Positions 48,001 to 60,103 of a stretch of DNA of 64,000 bases are shown piece by piece (position 1 is the first letter of the stretch; each line of letters begins with the position of its first letter). Location of the stretch: the NCBI GenBank assembly GCA_029207755.1, contig JARCOQ010000002.1:89007087-89071086 (forward strand), written 5' to 3'. Below the pieces are notes generated by a model. It saw only the letters and a list, made by a program, of their open reading frames with translations, did not search any database and was not told the DNA's origin. Made by a program: the position numbers and the translations under genes. Source of the stretch: Chamaea fasciata. Its lineage: Eukaryota; Chordata; Aves; Passeriformes; Sylviidae.

Positions 48001-48517
48001 AAACAGATTTATGTTATTTAGAGATAATTCAATTCCAGAAGCCAAGAAATCTCTTTTAAGGGCTATTTTTCACTAAACTGAAAAAAATATAATTTTTTAG
48101 TTCTCCAGCAATTTGGTGGTTTGTGGTGAGAGAAGAGTGTTGGTTTTACCTGTTGCTTACACCATGAAAAGCCTAGTTATTGTAACAGCTCTTAAGTCAG
48201 CAGCACATAATTGCTGTGGTTGAGATTTGTGAGTAGTAATGCCTTTCATCCAAATGATTTAACTGCTATTTGTTATCAGTAAAAATATCTAAGTCTTACA
48301 TTAAGCAATGTTTGCTCTTTTTAGACAGACTTCTTTTAGTGCTCTGTTTTGTTTCATGTTGGAAAGGAACTGAGTAATTTAAAGTTGCTGCTCTTTTGTA
48401 CTTTTAGTTTTGATGATGAGCAAGATTTTGTTTGTGATTCAAGTGGCCTAGAAGAAGATAGCATTATTTGCTCTGAAACTGATGCAATTCAAAATACAGC
48501 TCTATACATGGGAACAG
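44781..48517 (+). CDS. CCDC138: CCDC138 exons 1-4, weakly conserved N-terminus
   Basis: Exon 1 gives MAGPGLQRRGSPGPAG only. I chose this ATG for its Kozak context and because its phase 0 end (44828, GT at 44829) joins exon 2 (DCFSGALHTKCQSRSS). Exon 3 must use the second AG (47570-47571, TTCAG), since the first AG four codons' worth upstream in TTGTAG gives a stop when joined to exon 2. This yields K-GDTDSSLKN, which matches the GDKVGSSLK region of human. Exon 4 (CFDDEQDF) matches human CLDDELDSF. An in-frame ATG at 44634 would add 49 residues. Exons 1 and 2 are the least certain. Confidence 0.7.
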
Positions 48518-51500
48518 GTATTAAATATTTAATTCTATACATTCTTACAACTCTCTGTGAACTTAAAAATTCTAGTAAATATTTCTATGCAATTGAGAAA
48601 TACACTAGGCACCTAAAATGTATTTTAATGTGGGGATTTAACCTTTCACATCAGTATGCGTATTTTCTTTAGAATTGTTTTAGGAAGTTCAGACATACTT
48701 GAAGCAATACTAATGTTACTTTCTCATGTGGTGTCCAGTAGTTTCTTAACTCTTGTTCTGTTTGCTTAGGTGTCACCCTAAGGTCTAATCAACAGCAAAT
48801 CACTTGCCTGAAGCCCTTACAAAAACAATAGGAGATTTTGGTGACATGATTCAGTCTGTGCATAGATTCCATACAGATATCTCTGGGGTTTCTATATTGC
48901 AGTGGAGGGTATAGTTTTACTTATAAAACTGTTTTCTTGATCAGTTTGAAATAAGTCATGGAACAAGAACTTTGATCAAATCTCTGTAATTCTTTAGATT
49001 ATTTTCACGCTTTGATACATCTTGCTCTATACTTGTTATTCTGAATTCCTAGAACATATTTTTGCTGGTTTTGTACAACAATCATATTAATATTTACCTA
49101 GGACTGATTTTTTTTAATGTAAAATGCATTTTTTCCATGTCTGCAGGCCTCACTTTACCATCTCATTTGGCTGCAAATACTCAAAAAAATAGAGACCAAA
49201 TTATCAACCATGGTTTCTTAAAGAAAATTTTGCGTGGAACTGGTGCTCAGGCTTGCAATAGGCAAGATTTAATACCACCTCACATCAGTCAAATTTATGA
49301 TGAGTTATTTGTCATACATCAGAAGCTCCAGGTAGGAACTGGAATCACCTTAAAAATTTTGTTGAATAATGCTATGAATGTTGTCACTTTCAAGAAAGAA
49401 ATCTGAAACTACTTATATAGTAAAACGTATATATTAAAACTATCGTTTTTTCTATTACTTTATACCAATCACAGTTAGTTATATATTAAATCTGTGTCAT
49501 CTGCCTCTTCTCCTAGATTAATTCAGTGATTTCATAATTGTGCTTAGAATTGAATTTTGGGTAGACCAGGTAGATGGGTAGATGGGCAGATTCAACTTGA
49601 GGGAATTGGAACACTATATTTCTACATGCAAGACTGTCTTGTGACACACTGTGAGTGTACAGGGAGACACCCACAACCATTGCTTCTCTTGAGAACATCT
49701 GAAACTGTTCTGACTCTGGGCATTGCAAAGCTCTTGGCTTCATGGCCTCCTCCAAAAGCCCTCTATTCATGCCACCAGTTCATTTCCAGCAGATTTAGGC
49801 TACTAACAAAAGAATCTATATGGTTTTACTCTGTAATGGTTCCTAAGCTTCTGCTGGATTCTTTGCCATAATTGTCCTTTGCAACACGTGAGGTAAAAAT
49901 GATTTTGTATATCTTTTTTCTTCACCACTTTTTTAGGGATGCTTCTCACTAGTTGAAGACACAGTATCATTAATCTAGTGTTCAGCATAGGCAGTCACAT
50001 CAGGCTCTGTTCTGTCCTACAATTAATACCATGATGCAAATATTTTAGAAGCAAAAGCCAAAGTTTAATTTTCCATAGCAACAATGTAGAGTTGAATTTT
50101 ATATTTTGGGAGGCTGAACCATTCCAATGCACATGGAAGTCTTTTGGGTTAATGTGGGAGGAAACTGGACAGAGGTGGCTGTCAGGATACTTTGTATTAG
50201 TAAGCTCTTGTCTAACTATAATTTCACAAGGAGCTAAGCATGGGACAAAATTTTAAATCCAGCATAATTTGGGAAAACTTCACATGGGTTTTTAAAGTAG
50301 TTTAATATTTCTTTTATTGATACAGAGAGAAACTTCAGCACAGCAGGAGTATGCTCTGCAACTGCAGAAACGAGAACGTTATCTAACAGAACAAGAAGCA
50401 TTGCTTTTTACGCATGAAGCAGCTTTGGCTAAAATAAGAGGTGTTGAGGAAGAAGTTCACACAAAAATTGCAGATATAAAAGAGGTGAAATAATATATTT
50501 AATCATAGATATTACTCTATATGCCCTTTTCATTTGTAGTTTTCTTAAGCCATCACATGTTTGCTGGAAATCCTGCTTATTTCTTTGAAGTCCTTGAAAT
50601 TCCCAAAGGAAGGATTTAAATAAAAAGTACTGAACAATATTGCTAGAGTTTTTGTATCACTTCTGTTTCAGAATGGTGCATTTACTTGTCTGATGCGTAG
50701 TACATTTTACAGTTACAAGTTGGAAAAAGAAGGTAATGTTTTTGTAAAATAGTGAAAGCTATGTGATCAATATTAGAGAAAAAAAAGTGGTCTATCTAAT
50801 TGTGTGTAAGTTAAATGAGTATCTTTGCATTAGCTGTAGTTGTAGTGGATTTCCTTGGGAATGCTTTAAGACACAATGAGATCTTATGACACAACAGTTA
50901 TTGCAGAGAGTACTAGCAAATAAAGACTCCAAGTTTCGAGGAAGACCAACCTAACTTTGGAGGCATGGGAAGAAAGAGTAGTGGAGATGAGTGAATTCAT
51001 GAAGGGGAGAAATGAAAGCTGGAACGTTTTCAGTAAAATACAACCTTGCTATTTTACCAAATCTGAGGTACTTAAATCTAAGGTCCAGAGAAGATTAAAT
51101 ATGAAACAAATTTCAGGGATAAGAGATGAATGACAGTGGCTATGTGGGTTGTATTTAATAATTCACATGCTTGTGTTGTAAACCAGAGCCCCAGTCTCTA
51201 CAAGGCATAGGATTGGTTTCTCACTCTGCGTGACTCAGAGTAAGCAAAACCAGAAACATGAGTTGAAACCTCAAAACACAGTCACAACTTTTGGTAAATA
51301 TTTGGAAGAGTGGACTGTAAGAAAAAGCTTTGCCATTGATTTTAGTTCACAAACACATCCTACATCTGATTTTTTTGAGAAATATACATGTATATATTTG
51401 GTCTGGGTAGAATAGGCAGTACAGATCTTGTTTTTCTCACTGCTGACTGAACGTGCAAATTTGGACATGAAAAACTTGGTATTTGAAACTTTGTCAGAGT

Positions 51501-54500
51501 CTTTTAACACTTAACTGGAACTTACTGTTTCTATAATAGTCTCTTTTAAAACATGTTTTTAAATCTGATATTTCCATAGCAGCATGAGGCAGAAGTTAAG
51601 CAGCTGACAGAAGCCTTGAGAGAAATAACTAAAGAAAATAGGAGGCTGAAGTCATCATTTGACAGCTTGAAGGAAGTGAATGACACTTTAAGAAAACAGG
51701 TAAAATTATTTCCTGTTATAAATAATTCTACAAGTTACAGTCAACAATTCTAAATATTTGAGCAGCTTCAGTTTGCAAAATTGCTGACCTTTTGTTTCTC
51801 TGAGACAAGAAATGTACAAATGACTGAAAGTGATTTTCTCACCTGTTTCTAGTACTTGAAATTTAGCCTTTCTGACCTTTTACAGTATAAAAAAAGAAGT
51901 TGGATTTATTCCACTGACTCACTAGCAACAGCTAATTGTTAGGAAGGGAAAATCCATTGAGAATGGATGGAGTGAAAGTATTTTATGACATAATGGGATC
52001 CACCCTGTGCAGATTTGCTGTGCCAAATTGCTATTCTGATTCTATTTAATAAAAAGGAGAATGTTTGACTTCAGTTTGATCAGTATTTTCAGTTATTTTT
52101 GCAAATTTTAATGAAGGCAGTATTTTCTCACTATCTCACCACTAGAGTGGTGTTTCATTGTAGTGCTTAGAGTAGGAATTTGTCTCACTTGACTGTTAAG
52201 TCTGGTCTAAAATGGTGATACACAACTTATCCAAATTATTCAAGCATTGTTTATTCATTGAACTAATTAATGTTCTAATTATCTGAATACAATAAAGATC
52301 TACAGCAAAGCCTTACACTTTCCCTTAAGAAGGCCAGACCTAACTCCTAGGATGTTGATGGTTCTGATGCAACCCATGTGTCTTATTTCCTCTCACTATA
52401 AAATCTTTGCATTTCTCTGCAAACTGAGGGCTTCTGTGATGATTATGCTGTTTATTGTTGTATGGATAGAGCCTGTTTTTTTTATTTAAATGGAGGTTGC
52501 AGTTTTCCTGATCTTTTCTCACCAAGCAATCTACTTTTTTAGTGTGGTCAGCAACCACCTTTCCCATTAGCAAGATTGTTATACCATTCTTGAATTTGTG
52601 CTCATTTTTATGTCACTTTTTCATGAAAAGTGATCAAATGTGAAGTGCCTGTATATCTAGGGTTTCACAGTAGTGCTTATTTCTCCCCTGCACTCTCAAA
52701 GGTTGGGCTGCAGGTCAACAGTGAGATACTGCTGCTGTCCTATGTATCCTGGAGGTGATAAGAGTCTCACACCTTGGAACTGTTCAGAGGCTGTCTGGAC
52801 ATGGCAGCCTGTTCTTCATGCCCCATCTTGAGCTGAGGGTTGGACCATATGTCTTCCACAGGTGCTCTCAAATCTCAGCCAATCTGTGATCCTGTAATTT
52901 GTTGAGGGCGGTGGATAATGATTTTGTTCCTGTCACTTTTCGTGCTAATAAGAAAAAACTTGAATAATTTAGCTGCTCAACAACTACATCAAGTTACTTC
53001 ACTGGGATAATTAAGTCAAGAAGTGAGTTTTGAATTTACAGTTTTGAATATTTTCTGCTTCTTTCAGTTAAGTGATGTAACTGAGTTGAACAAGAAGTTG
53101 GAAGGTCAAGCACAAAAAGTAAAAGCTCGTTTAGAGAATCTACAAGTAAGGTTTGTTCTTACATGTACCTGCTTTTATAGGTAACCAGTGAAATATAATT
53201 CATTGTTATATTTTGTTGTAGAGGAAGCATGAATTTTCAATGGTACGTAAATCTAACAATTTATGTCAAGTGATGAAAGAAAGCAAACCTGTGAAACAGG
53301 AAAAAGCGATGGCAACATCGAAAACTGCTATGGTAAGAATTAAGCAGAAGTCTTGAATCTTTTCATTCGAAAGACATTAGGCAGTGTAATGATCTCTGTG
53401 CATCTGCTAGAAATTGCAAAATATAGCCTCTGATTTTATTGTATGAGTTACAGTAAGAAGAGAAACAGATTGTATTGGGGAAAACCCACACTTAACAAAG
53501 AATTAAGTTTGTTGCTAAAAATATGTCTTGGATTTCATATTGCTTATGTGTATGTATGTGTGTATATTTTTATTTATATGGCAAGTTTTCCTCCTCAGAT
53601 CATTGTCTTTCGTCTGCCAGTTGTAATTATAACCTGCATCCATTGCCACAGGTTTCTTTTGCTGCATCAGGACAAATCTTAGACTGATTCTGGTTACTGC
53701 CACAGTACAGCACTATCCTTATGAATAACACCAGGAAAAAAAGTAGTCTTTCAGAAGTATCCAATAAAGAACCTTAATCTTCTAAACCAAAAGTGGTATA
53801 CTACTGCTATTTTTTTGAGAAATAATCTTTAGTGAAGGACACCAATTAAATCCAGTGTTCATTCACAGTTCCAAAACAATCACTTCTTTTCCTTAAAAAA
53901 ATATCATCTTATATCACTTAATGAAATTTTCTGTCTCCATGTAGTTCCATTTATGGTATTACTCTGCCAACACCTCTCAGCTGGTTATGCTTTTTTTTCT
54001 AGCTAGAGGTAAACTGTGAAATGAGAAAGATTCACACCACCCTATCTAATTGATCTACAATGAATGCCTGAAAACGGTGCTGTCTATATATAACCAACAA
54101 ATTCTCTTTATATACAGTTTTAGCATTCTTGGTTGTACATGAAATACAAATAGCATCAGTAGTTACAGTTCTGAGTGAAGTGGAAAAGAGTTATCTGAAG
54201 CTAGATAGAAGAAAACTTTTGAGGTCTTTAGGGAATTGTTCATGCAGCCTGTCTTAAGGTATCTGGATTTCTTTTGTAGAGTATTTCATTGCAGTGTAGT
54301 AAAGCCAGGATGAGAGTTTCATGAAGTCTTTGTTCTTTTTTTAAACAATGCTAGTTACCCAGTTAAATTTATCAACAGTGGATTGCATGAAATGAAACAA
54401 AGTAGGTCTAGTGCATTGAAATAAGAATTTCCCCATGAGAAGGACATCAAAGACTTGTTTTCTCCTGTAATTCATTTGTCCAGAATTATAAACTGTAGTG

Positions 54501-57500
54501 ATTCTGTATGTGAATTCTTTTCCAAGCTGTTTTATTACCATTTGACCAAGTACAAAAAAAATTATGGGTATATGTTTTTCACACTCAGAAGCCGTCACTA
54601 TAGGTGTTTGGCACTGGGGAGTGTGGTGTGAGAGAAAGAAACACTGCACGGTTCCTTCTGGGTCTTTGTAAGAAAGACCTAAATGGCTAATAAGACAGAA
54701 TAATAGGAGGAATATAGAGAGTGAGTAAAAACCGTGTCCCTTTAGATGCTGGGAACATTGTGTTTGTGCAGCATCAAATGGAGCCCTGGTGGACTTTACC
54801 AGGTCATGCTGAGCAGAGCTTGTCCATTGAGAGAAGCCCCTCCTTTTTGGCCACTCAACATATATATCATTTTCTTGCAAGAAAATAACTCTGTTCATGA
54901 AGGACATTGATGGGAGAGGAACTTGTTGCCCTTTTAGACAAGGCCAAGGCCAGGCAGGATCAGCAGTACCAAGAGGGAATTGCCTAAGTTTATCCTGAAG
55001 CCAAGCACAGGATAAACTGCATTTGGTTGATCTGTGTAGTGCACCACAGACTGCACCTGCTCAGGTTAACTGTGGTGTGGATCTCTGACTCCTTGATGTA
55101 CCATGGTCTCCCCATCAGGACTGCCACCTTCCAACCTTTGACCTGCACACAGTTTACCTTTCCCAGAGATATTGTAAATTACAGTTACATTAGTGCTATA
55201 CAGGCTTCTCAAACCCTAGGTACAAGGCCCAGCAGAGCACACATGGCATGTTCAAGATCACTGTCTCCTTGGATACATTTTCCACAGGCTCTTGCTACAG
55301 TAACTCACCTCTCAGATTTTATCAGGCATAAAATTCTCATCCTTTCTGTTATGCATATTTCATAGCTAATGTAGTCTCATGTATTTCAGTCTGTTACTAT
55401 TTTAGCTTAGAAAAAGCATTAAATCAAAAGCTGAAATATCTGATGTTGTGAATATATTACAGCTACCATTGAATTCACAAGTTTATGAGCTCTTAACTTA
55501 CCTTATGGATTGGATCTCTGAGCAGTATCTTAGCAAAATAGAAGCACAAGAAGAGAGAGAGGACACTCATAAACCTGTGGTTACCCAGAGCTCACAGAGC
55601 CCCTGTATACAGGACAAGTGTATGAAGGTAAAGAAGGTTGTTTGGTTGTGTTAATACGTTTTCAGATTTCAGTGTGTTTTAAATGATTCTGAGAGTATAA
55701 CAGGTCAGCGTGTAATTAAAACAAAATAATTGTTAGTAAGTCAATATTCATTCCAGCAGTGAGATATAATAGATAATTTGTCATTTGTAAAGCATACAGA
55801 TAATTTTTTAATAAAAAGTGTTGTGTCCTGTCTCAACCTAAGAGTGTCAGCAGTTTATTTCAAGTGAATTCTGTGAGGTGATAGCTTGTCTTGTCTTTTA
55901 TGTGTGATAGCATTGTTTTAAGGAGATCAACAGGTCAAATTTAAAATATTTAATGCCTATTTAGATACTAAGATTTCAATTTATCACCAATAAAAGGTGA
56001 TGGTATGCTGTATTTCAACACCTCAGTTGTTTTTTCTTGTGATACCAAGATTTAGAACCTGTGTATGCGTATAATTCTGTGAGCTGTACTGGACCAGCCC
56101 AGAGAATATTTGCATATGTAATCTGATAAACTCCAAAAGAAAGTTAGGAAGTTTGTTTGTTTTTCACTGACACTTAGATTATGGAATAGTTCATATACTG
56201 CATGTAATTCTGGTTTTGTATATTTTTGCAGCTTTTGCCTATAGTTACTGAGCAACTCCAGTGGATGCCATATGTGAATCCTAAACTGCACGTGCCTGTG
56301 ATTAAATTTATTTACTGGTCTGTAAGACAGATAGACACTGATACACAGGTAAAGCAACTAGTCCTCATGCAGTATGGGTTTGGTTTTTTTTTTTAAATAA
56401 CAGAAGATACTAATGGATTTTGCATATTAAATACATATGAAAAATGGATGTTTTCAGGTAGTATATAAAAAAGAAACTGCTGTCTTTGTAAAACGTAAAT
56501 TCATAGTGTTCACCACAGACAGGTGGCAAATGAATAACAAATTCTTTTTCAAGTTAAATTTTAAATTTTGCACTGTATGTATCTAAATGTCATTTTCCTA
56601 TATATGTGATCTCTCTTGTGATGTCTAAGCACATCTGAAACTATTTTTTTGCATATGTATTATCAAAACTTTCACTAGAGAAGGCAGTTATTTTACTGTG
56701 TATTTTATGAATGAGATTTGTTGAAAGGGATGTGAGTGGCAAAGCCATGAAGAAATTTTGATTTTTCTCTCCTCTGCTTGGTGTCTAACCACAAGACATT
56801 CCTTGCTCTTTTTGACTAGACTGCTTTAAGAAAATATTTAGCTATAAAATAAAGAAAAAGACAGTAGTTTTACTGTAAAGACCCAGCATAGTGCTGTCAA
56901 TGTTCACTTGCTAAATCAAATGCTAAAAACTTTGGAAATATCCTGAGTTTAAATTCAGTACAATAGTATGATGTTGGGTTCAGTTCTACTAAGTGACTAT
57001 GTTTTAAACAAGCATATTGTGAAGTTTGATTCTGTGGAAATATTTCTGTAGAGTTTATGATAAAAATCCAGTAGATGTTACCTGTACAGTCTTCTCAAGC
57101 TTCATATTTAGACCTTGATTCTGTAAGTGCTTTTAAAGACTATAACTTCAGGCAAGCTTACAACATTCTGTTGACTGAAACAGTTTTTTCTGAAACCAAA
57201 GGCAACTTAAATAATGTCAGAGTATCCAGGAGCCTCACTAAGTAGTCTCTTGCTGAAGTGTGTGTTGATAAGGCACCGTGTTAATATTGTTTAACTGCTT
57301 TTAGAACACAAAGCAGTATCTCCTGTACTGATTATATTCCTGTACATGGTCAAAGCATTTGCAGTTTAATATTTAACTGTGTGGAGAACATATGTATGTC
57401 AAATTTTAATGTTTGCACTAACTGTATGCACTGTTTGAAGCAGCATGCAAAAATGAGATCAACCATGAGGAGACTTGGCAAAGATATTTTCAAAGGCATA

Positions 57501-60103
57501 GTGAGTAAGGGAAACCCACACAGTTCTTCTGAACAGTCTACAGAAAGTAAATCAAAGTCAGCAGCTTTCTTTAAGAGTTTCAGTATGCCTCTGAGGTTTC
57601 TGTCAACTTTGATTGTGCTTAAAACAGTGAAACAAGGTAAGTCAAGATTTTTTTTTTACATTAATTTATCTATTTCAGTCATGTGTCTGGACAAAAAGCA
57701 TTTTTTGATACTGTAGAGTCTATTATGCCTTATTAGTGAAAAGTGATTTTACTTGGGTATTGTAAAGCAAAATATACAAGTATGATTCTTGCTATTATTC
57801 ATTTTATGTTAGAATTTGTGTGGGTTTTTTTGGTGTGATGACTTGTCAGACAAGTCAGCATTTCTTAAGTGGGGAAGAGGACAAAGGTTTCAAAGTAGAC
57901 GCTGCGAGATTATACAAATCAGATTGTGTCTGGACAGTGTGAGGAAAGATGTGGAAAATACAACTCAAATATGGTAATTCTTCTCTCAGCTGATTTGTTA
58001 ACTGCTACCTTCAGTTATGAACTCTTATCTTTCTTCAAGAGAAACAGGGAACAAGGTGTTGCAGATTCTTTTTTATGGGAGTCAGGCAGAAAAGTAATTC
58101 TGTACCATTAAGAGCAGGTGTAAGATGTGATTGGTGCTTACCTGCAGCAACTTAGCAGTACTGTGTGTCTGCATAACTGTGATTTTCTGCAAGAATAAGT
58201 TTTACAAGGGTAGCATAAGAATGAACATCTCTGTAGCCCTTTTCCAATTCTTTGTGGTACTAACCACTTATTTTTCCCTTTTCAAAGACATTTTAAAAGC
58301 ACGGATCGTTTTGAAAGCAAGTAATTTTTTAGTGGGGTTACAACTGAGCAATCTAACCTAACCTCACAGATGGTCCTGCTTTTGACAGGAAGGTTGGACT
58401 AGATTCCAACCTAAATTATTCCATGTTTCTATTTTTGCTACCATTTTTTTTCTCAGAATGGTTTGTATTTTAAAATATCTTTACAAGTAACACGTTTCTT
58501 TTGTCAGTAACACAGAGATTGATACAGGTTACAGAGATGTTAATTATTAAGGTACTCCTGAAATACCATGCCAAAATGTCAAAATCAAATGCCTGCTTTG
58601 GCATCTGATATTTTTAGTCTTTTCCATGAAATATGTTAAATTTTGGGGCATTTCTTAGACAGCAGAGATCCATGTCATGAAATTGCTACGATCTGTGGCA
58701 TCCTGATTGACATGAAACAGGAATGCCAAAGATTTTAAATGCATAAATAATGAATAGAGTTTTTATTCACCGAAGTCATGCTTCTGGATTAGATGTTTAA
58801 GCACATTAGTATGTTTTATGCCTATTGACCTGTGCAGTACATGTGTTGTGAGTATTTATAGTAAACATGGGAATAAAACGTGATGGAAGACCATCCTGAT
58901 ATCATTCATGAGCTAACACAATGTTCCAGCTCTTGGAGGGAACTATTTCAGTCAACATATTTTGGTGAAGCATGATAATTAGTCTCAAATTGAGACTCAC
59001 ATTCTAGGGATGTTTGATAAAAACAATGCAAGAAGAATTGCAATAAAAAACTAGTCGTTGCAGAGACTGATACACCCTGAGCAGATGAACAACACTCTTG
59101 ATTAGAATGAATCAGTTTAGCTTCTCATGGTTGCTTTTTACTGCTGGCTTCTGTAACACAGAAAATACGATCTGTTGTTAAACATATGTCAGATATCACC
59201 ATGTATGAATTTCGATCAATCTGACCACATGGCACTAATGATCTGGTGATAAAATAGCAGATTTGTTTTGAACATATGTCCCCATTCCTTCAAAATGTCA
59301 GTATCCAGCAGATGGCACTGTAGTTAAACTAATGCAGTAGAATAAATTGTTTCCTTCTACTTGATTTTCTGTGCTCCAGGTGATCAATGCAATTCCAAGA
59401 TACTGAGGAAGATTTGACAGCAGCAACTTAAGAAAATATATCGGTTCACTTAGTCTACATCCTTTGTGTAATTTCTCACAATGGATGAGAATATGAAATG
59501 TTTATACTTAAACTACAGCTTTTAATAGAAGGAATAGGACTAGTTGCTCTCATGAAAATAATTGCTCTCACTCAGGCAAATCAACCACTGATTCCCTTAA
59601 TAGAGGTTTCCCAGATGTTGAAACCAACATTGTCTCAAACCATGTGAGTTTGTATTTTGTTTCCTCTTAAACAAAATATTTGCAGGACTTTACATTTGTA
59701 AGTATATTTTTCTAAAATATGAATTGTAGATAGTCTTTTTCTCCACTCACAGTAAATTAAGGAATAAAAATAGGCAGAGTGTCCTTAAATAAAATTTAAA
59801 TTCAGTATTTTCAGCTATTTAATTTTTAAATGTGTATCTGCTGTGGTAACTGTCAGATAATTGTTCACACAGCTTAATGAAACAATGATTATAGAAGCTT
59901 TATTGCCTGTATTCTGATATTTTCAGTGGATTACCTGGCTCAGGCGTTTGAGTCCCTTTGCGTAGACTTGAAGACAGATGAAGGGAAGGCCTTATTTTTG
60001 GAATACCAATGTGTGCCTGTCATATTAAGTCACCTAAAAGTATCCAGTACAAGTCTGCTTTCCAGTGCTCTTGATGGATTACTTCAGATGACCATGGAAT
60101 CTG
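44781..60103 (+). CDS. CCDC138: CCDC138 coiled-coil protein, exons 1-13 (3' end outside window)
   Basis: Exons: 44781-44828, 46895-46955, 47572-47704, 48408-48517, 49147-49331, 50326-50484, 51580-51699, 53068-53145, 53222-53332, 55463-55627, 56232-56348, 57444-57636 and 59927-60103. They total 1657 bases, about 552 residues, with phases matching at every junction. Human is about 665 residues in 15 exons (from memory), so roughly two exons are missing on the right. Recognisable human-like blocks are HISQIYDELFVIHQKLQ, VYELLTYLMDWISEQYLSK, TEQLQWMPYVNPKLH, LGKDIFKGIVSKG, PLRFLSTLIVLKTV and DYLAQAFESLCVDLKTDEGK. The biochemical role is poorly defined; I assign no activity. The N-terminal exons are much less conserved than exons 5-13. 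Confidence 0.93.
45355..45379. repeat. Poly(T) tract, 25 bases
   Basis: An uninterrupted T run in CCDC138 intron 1, just past the CpG island. It may be the A tail of a minus-strand retroposed sequence, but no recognisable body adjoins it. Confidence 0.85.
45380..46894 (+). other. CCDC138 intron 1, remainder
   Basis: No recognised repeat or exon. A stretch near 45440-45475 (GGAATCAAACCCATGG) faintly resembles a tRNA B box on the minus strand, but no cloverleaf can be drawn around it. Confidence 0.4.
50326..53332 (+). CDS. CCDC138: CCDC138 exons 6-9, central coiled coil
   Basis: Exons 6-9 encode about 156 residues of heptad-rich, Glu/Lys/Leu-rich sequence (YALQLQKRERYLTEQEALL, EVKQLTEALREITKENRRLK, ELNKKLEGQAQKVKARLENL), the coiled coil that names the family. 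Exon 7 begins at a TAGCAG tandem acceptor (51577-51582). Using the first AG keeps the Gln found in the human EQHDAE phrase. Confidence 0.92.
52751..52899 (+). mobile_element. CR1 LINE 3' terminal fragment, sense, old
   Basis: GAGGCTGTCTGGACATGGCA, GGTTGGACCATATGTCTTCC, then AATCTGTGATCCTGTAATTT match the CR1 terminus with many substitutions. It lies in CCDC138 intron 7. Confidence 0.75.
53333..55462 (+). other. CCDC138 intron 9 with an unexplained minus-strand open frame
   Basis: 2.1 kb intron. On the minus strand 54341-54907 is open for 188 codons, the longest frame outside known exons and the GC-rich islands. It has a hydrophobic Leu/Phe/Ile stretch about 100 residues in. I recognise no protein family. 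It could be a relic of an unidentified mobile element or chance. Confidence 0.35.
55463..60103 (+). CDS. CCDC138: CCDC138 exons 10-13, conserved C-terminal region
   Basis: Exon 10 (55463-55627) starts LPLNSQVYELLTYLMDWIS. Exon 11 (56232-56348) reads LLPIVTEQLQWMPYVN. Exon 12 (57444-57636) reads HAKMRSTMRRLGKDIFKG through LIVLKTVKQ. Exon 13 (59927-60103) reads DYLAQAFESLCVDLKTDEG and ends LLQMTMES with donor GTAAAT. This helical region is the best conserved part against human. After exon 13 the frame is left in phase 1, and no matching next exon was found before 64000. Confidence 0.92.
58330..58430 (+). mobile_element. CR1 LINE 3' terminal fragment, sense
   Basis: AGATGGTCCTGCTTTTGACA, then GGAAGGTTGGACTAGATTCC and ATTATTCCATGTTTCT match the last about 100 bases of CR1. 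It lies in CCDC138 intron 12. Confidence 0.75.
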
